Origin: Rhodamnia argentea
Lineage: Eukaryota > Streptophyta > Magnoliopsida > Myrtales > Myrtaceae
NCBI RefSeq assembly: GCF_020921035.1
Contig: NC_063151.1
Coordinates: 27,410,934-27,474,933 of the forward strand
Length of the DNA: 64,000 bases
Direction: 5' to 3'
A program made the position numbers and the translations under genes. The notes beneath the pieces were generated by a model. That model was not told the DNA's origin and ran no database searches. It worked only from the letters and a program-made list of their open reading frames with translations. Each line of letters starts with the position of its first letter. The stretch's first letter is position 1. Shown here one piece after another: positions 60,271 through 64,000 of this stretch.

Positions 60271-61844
60271 CCATGTTCCATGTCGTGTCGATGCTACATA
60301 GCCGATAGCTCAAGTATAGTACCCCGTGAATTTTGAGGCGTTTGTGTACCACTTTACCAATCCCGTTTTTCCCGATATAGAGTTTATGAGGGTTAGGTCT
60401 ACTCTTTTAGTCTTCGTAAGTATGAGGATGGAACGGATCCCATATTGTTTTGTGTCGGTTTATGCTCAATATGGCGAATATTTGGTTGGCCCGATTTCTT
60501 TCTCATAGGATGACGACAGCAATGGCCGTAGCAAGTGACGAAGGAGGTGGTTAGGGACGAAAATAGTGGGCGAGAAAAAGAGAATGAATATGAAGAAGAT
60601 GTGGAGGATTTAGGTGGTAGTTGCATTATGTATGTAGTATGTTATTTGGCTATGGCTGGAGTACAAACCGGTCATTATGACTAATATGAATTTTCTTCCG
60701 CTTGCACTAATAAATTGAAATCATGATATAGTGGAAGCACGATTAGCATGACAAGTTTATTATAAAAGATCGTCCTTACAATAAAGACTAGCGAACATGT
60801 CCAACTCCTTACTTTTTTTGAGGTTGAAGAAGAATGGAGCAAGAGATATCGTTCTTACACCGAGACTAGCGAATGCATCCAATTTCACATTTTTTCGAAG
60901 GTTAGAAGAAGAATGGAGCAGAAGATCATCATTACACTAAGACTAGCAAACGTATCCAACTCCTTGCTTTTTCAAAAGTTTTTTTTTAAATAAAAGAGAG
61001 AAGAAGAAGAATGGAGCATGAGAGGAGTACGTACCAGTAATAAAAAAGATCGACGAAGAAAGTGAGTCCTTAGTAAGATCAGAAGTGGGCTCCGGACTTG
61101 CGGTTACCTTTTCTTTCTCTCCTCACTTTGTTGTTCTTATTCATCTTCGAGCCCCAATTTTCAAATGTTTTCTACAAAATAAATGGAATCTTCGTGTTTT
61201 CGAGCAATTGTTGCAACTCCTTTTTTTAAAACAATATGTTAGCTTTTAAAATTGGTTACTGTTATTAGGCGTTTCTTATTAGCAGACCCTTAGTTGATTG
61301 ATTGACGTATAAAAAACGGGTTGATTAATTCAATCGAAAAAAATTTCATTCCTCGAATGAAACTTTCTTTCTCGACCTTCCAATGGTAATCTGTACCATG
61401 AAAATGATTTTATTGGTACACACCAGATTAGATTATCTTGAAAGTCTTAATTAAAGCAAAACAAAATAAATAATTACTACGGCAACAAAACACAGAGGAA
61501 AGGAAGGTACACATGCATTATACGATCATCCATTACAAGTTCCTTGGCATACTTCCTTGCTTCTTGGCCCGCAACACAAAATTACCATTTTGGTTCACTC
61601 AAGCCATAATTCAACAAAAACAATATGCACAAACAGGAACCTCAAAGTTTCTTTTCTTTTTATTATTATTTATATTGAAACTAATACAATACACAACATG
61701 AAGAGAAAAATATAAAAAAGACCCGTGGCTTGAGTTAAGATATCATCTCTTTCACCGGATGCATGTTTGATGCATCCAAAGTTATATAATTAGATCTACG
61801 CTACAAACATTATATTATACCATGACAAATAAAGATTATCAAGT

Positions 61845-62220
61845 TTCCCATACAAATTCAATTTTCCAAGCCTAACAGGTAATTGTGCATACGAATCACT
61901 GGAGTACAATGTATCGCGCTGACCAAGGAGATCCGGCACGTCCCATCCTCAACGAAAGACAGGAATGTGAGAGAAACAACATTTCGGGAAACTTCCAAGG
62001 CTAGCTCGTTGTTGCTCCAATCTCTTAGTCTTTCCAAATTGCGGTCGGGCTCGCGCTCGTTGGAGTAGTATATTGCGTACACCACGGTGGGGGCCCTTGG
62101 AGCTAAGGCCAAGAAATCTGGTGGCAGCTTTAGTAACACGTAACCGACGCGGCGGGAGGTTCTTTTGGCGTTGGCTAGTTGAAGGCGCGCCCATGGTTAT
62201 CTCGATCCTCCATGCATTTC
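61845..62220 (-). pseudogene. Decayed coding fragment of the array unit, copy C
   Basis: The minus strand reads LLKLPPDFLALAPRAPTVVY, AIYYSNEREPDRNLERLRDW, SNNELALEVSRNV, then EDGTCRISLVSAIHCTPVIR and YLLGLEN before a stop at 61858. The frame is open for 93 codons. Upstream it meets stops within 30 codons, while an ATG in another frame opens 81 codons (62194-61949). The family is not recognised. The three copies agree best in this frame, which suggests it was the coding one. Confidence 0.55.
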
Positions 62221-62246
62221 AAGATTTTTGCAGCAACATCATGTAT

Positions 62247-62249
<3 letters not shown>

Positions 62250-62279
<30 letters not shown>
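62250..62279 (+). repeat. GA microsatellite of array unit C
   Basis: Fifteen GA copies at the same place in the unit as the run at 50252-50289. Confidence 0.9.
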
Positions 62280-62284
<5 letters not shown>

Positions 62285-63439
62285 GAAATGAAAGCTTAGA
62301 AGAAAAAGAATACAAAATCGTGTTATTGTAAGTAACCACCTACCGATCGCTACCATCACTAGCATTGTACCAAGAGTGTAGCATGTAACAACAAAGATCA
62401 GCAATTGTGTCTCTCTTCAAATAAAAATAGGAACAAAGAAGCTAATTAAAGAGAGGGAGAAACTTGAGAAAACAATGGTTCGCACGAGATCAACACTTGC
62501 TTTTGCTAAATAATGTCAAATATGGAATCAACCCATTTTCCATGCATAAAAGTCGCTTCATTCCGGACAAATAAGTAGTTCAAGCGTTTCGAATTCGGGG
62601 AATGTGAGGAGGATGAAGAGGACACGACTTGACAAGCTTATGGAGCAATTTGATCATTTCTTGTATCATTCATAAGTTATGATGCTCCAATTTTAATGTG
62701 AATTAACACAAATTTTCGTTACACCAACACGAACATGAACGATCCAGCTTTACGACTCTTACCTTGGGATATCCTCCAACAACGATTTTTAGTCAATTTT
62801 TTTTTAAACTAGAGAATGAAACAATCGATCTATGCACAGAGACTAACAAATTGGTCCAACTCCTTGTTTTTTTGAAGATTGAAGAAAAATGGAGCAGGGA
62901 AAATCGTCTTTATACTAAAACTAGCGAATGCGTCCAACTCCTTACGTTTTTCGAAAGTTGAAGAAGAATGGAAGAGAAAAGAAGAAGAATGGAGCACGAG
63001 AGCAGAAAAGATCATCCTTACACCGAGATTAGTGAATGTGTCCAGCTAGATTTCATTGAAATTATTGCTAGTGCTTCTTGTACTTTTGATAATGTTCTGA
63101 TTTTTTATTTTCAGCAGATGTTTTTGGAGGAAATAAAAGTGATTAAGCAAAATTTGAATAGAAAATATCCCAACATGATAAGCATATATCTCCATAAAAG
63201 AGATAAGAGAGTCTTTTCTTCATTTCGTAGAATTGATATGCCATATATCTTTTTATTGATATTTTTGCATCAAATTATCTTTTATTTATATGGCACTCTG
63301 TTTGAAAAAATATGCTCGAAAACGTAATTCGATTGTTGCCATTGTTGGTGCATTCCATGTTAATGGTATTAAGAAGTGACTCCAACAGTAGTTAGTCAAC
63401 TTCTTTTCTTCGCTATCTAAAGTTGCCCTACAAAATTAT

Positions 63440-63880
63440 GTAGCTTCTAGAGGTAGAAGAAAAATGGAAGAGAGAAGAAAAAGAATGGAGCATGAGAGCA
63501 AGAAAGATCATCCTTACCCTAAGACTAGCAAACGCATCCAACTCCTTTCTTTTTTGGAGGTTGAAGAAGAATGAAAGAAAGAAGAAGAAGAATGGAGCAA
63601 GAGAGTGAGAAAGATCGGCCTTATACTAAGACTAACCAAGGTTGAAAACGCATCCAACTCCTTTCTTTTGAAACTTCTTGCTTTCTCGAAGGTTGAAGAA
63701 GACTAGAGCGAGAAAGATCGTCCTTACACTAAGACCAGCGAAAGTGGACAACCGCTTGCTTTTTCAAAGGTTGAAGAAGAATGCAGCGGGAAAGATCGTC
63801 TTTACACTAATACTAGCAAACGCATCCAACTCCTTATTTTTTGTGGGGTTGATGAAGAATAGAAGAAAGAAGAAGAAGAA
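63440..63880 (+). repeat. 78/107-bp minisatellite, unit C array
   Basis: The marker aaagatcg recurs at 63713 and 63791, a 78-bp period, with longer variants upstream. Consensus features are aaagatcgtccttacac, gagactagcgaacgcgtcc, aactccttgctttttcgaag and gttgaagaagaatggagc. Related runs lie at 50880-51050, 56040-56260, 60765-61020 and 62820-63040. Confidence 0.9.
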
Positions 63881-64000
63881 TGGAGCATGAGAGAAGTACG
63901 TATCGGTAATAAAAAAGATTGACAGAGAAAGTGAGTCCTTAATAAGACCAAAAGTGGGTTCCACACTTGCGGTTACCTTTTCTCTTTCCTCGCTTTCATT

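Larger units (their letters stand above)
59426..60301. mobile_element. 876-bp Pack-MULE candidate nested in LTR-like insertion 2
   Basis: The ends are inverted (ctatgtagca at the left, tgctacatag at the right), flanked by the direct 8-bp repeat CCGATAGC (59418-59425 and 60302-60309). Sub-terminal sequence is rich in ggacacg/cgtgtc motifs and includes five GTGTC copies at 60246-60270. The interior carries a fragment of a cellular gene on the minus strand. Mutator-like elements give 8-11-bp duplications and capture gene pieces, which supports the Pack-MULE reading. A hAT origin cannot be excluded from an 8-bp duplication. Confidence 0.75.
56966..60764. mobile_element. LTR-like insertion 2 with AAAGA target duplication
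   Basis: It begins TGTAACATCC, parallel to insertion 1, and lies inside a minisatellite unit: host gagcaggAAAGA on the left, and AAAGAtcgtccttac resumes on the right (60765-60769). It is 3.8 kb including the nested 876-bp element. Parts resemble insertion 1 in layout (a promoter-like segment, a pyrimidine-rich 5' leader near 57630, and a GC-richer segment near 58930-59050). No retrotransposon protein domain was found. The right end (tttattata) lacks a canonical CA, so the exact terminus may be eroded. Confidence 0.65.
55851..61290 (+). repeat. Tandem array unit B (direct orientation), interrupted
   Basis: The order follows unit C: gacaagcttatggagcaatttga at 55862 (compare 62627), minisatellite at 56040-56280, gtgatgttctgattttt, aattgatatgccatatatc, minisatellite again, then after the insertion at 56966-60764 more minisatellite units and the tail 61024-61290 (gtaataaaaaagatcgacga, ttgcggttaccttttc, cgagccccaattttcaaatg). 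The tail runs directly into unit C. Confidence 0.8.
61303..64000 (+). repeat. Tandem array unit C (direct orientation, runs off the window)
   Basis: The most complete unit. In order: head 61303-61840, coding fragment 61845-62220 (minus), GA run 62250-62279, spacer with caacccattttccatgcata at 62531, gacaagcttatggagcaatt at 62631, minisatellite 62820-63050, a 370-bp spacer (63050-63430), minisatellite 63440-63880, and tail from 63893 (gtatcggtaataaaaaagatt) that ends at the window edge. By comparison with unit B the tail should continue about 170 bp further. Confidence 0.85.

Noticed and set aside
51344..60764. Complete retrotransposon between the two LTR-like segments
   Set aside because: The two segments have different target duplications, and the sequence between them is host array rather than gag-pol.
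50880..63880. CRISPR-like array from regularly spaced repeats
   Set aside because: The units are contiguous, diverged 78/107-bp minisatellite copies in a plant genome, without unique spacers or cas genes.

Overview
The window is nuclear DNA of a flowering plant. It has spliced GT-AG genes with small exons, AT-rich introns, MITEs and LTR-type insertions, and CT/GA microsatellites at gene leaders. The encoded families (two-RRM CID proteins, type I MADS, VQ, DA2/GW2, ICR/RIP) are plant-specific or plant-typical. A woody rosid such as a Myrtaceae species is a guess only; nothing here fixes the species.

Layout. 1-17.6 kb: no gene recognised; a graveyard of short non-autonomous elements with inverted ends, including a MITE with TTA duplications, three members of one inverted-repeat family and a 1.45-kb palindrome. 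18.1-48.3 kb: the gene island. It holds a PAM2 + 2xRRM poly(A)-binding-protein interactor (CID8-13 type, +, 10 coding exons), an intronless type I MADS gene (-), a single-exon VQ protein (+), a DA2/GW2-type RING E3 ligase (+, 8 coding exons), an ICR/RIP-type ROP-GTPase scaffold (+, 2 coding exons) and a YJU2/CWC16 splicing factor (-, 9 exons). All six reading frames could be assembled through consensus splice sites without a break. 48.3-64 kb: no intact gene; a tandem array of a roughly 2.3-2.9-kb repeat unit that carries a decayed protein-coding fragment, a GA microsatellite and a 78/107-bp minisatellite.

The array has a readable history. At least three units lie head to tail. A block of about 4.6 kb (51212-55850) is inverted; flipping it back restores direct order apart from about 275 bp. 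Two LTR-like insertions sit in the array with exact 5-bp target duplications (ATTAG; AAAGA). Each has a further element nested inside it: a 521-bp MULE-type MITE with a perfect 9-bp duplication, and an 876-bp terminal-inverted-repeat element with an 8-bp duplication that carries an antisense fragment of an importin-5 gene (a Pack-MULE candidate).

The most unusual genic feature is a tandem exon duplication in the YJU2 gene. One exon copy has 85 nt and the other 81 nt, so the extra copy is symmetric in phase and adds 27 residues without shifting the frame. The genes form no pathway together; they are ordinary plant neighbours in mixed orientation.
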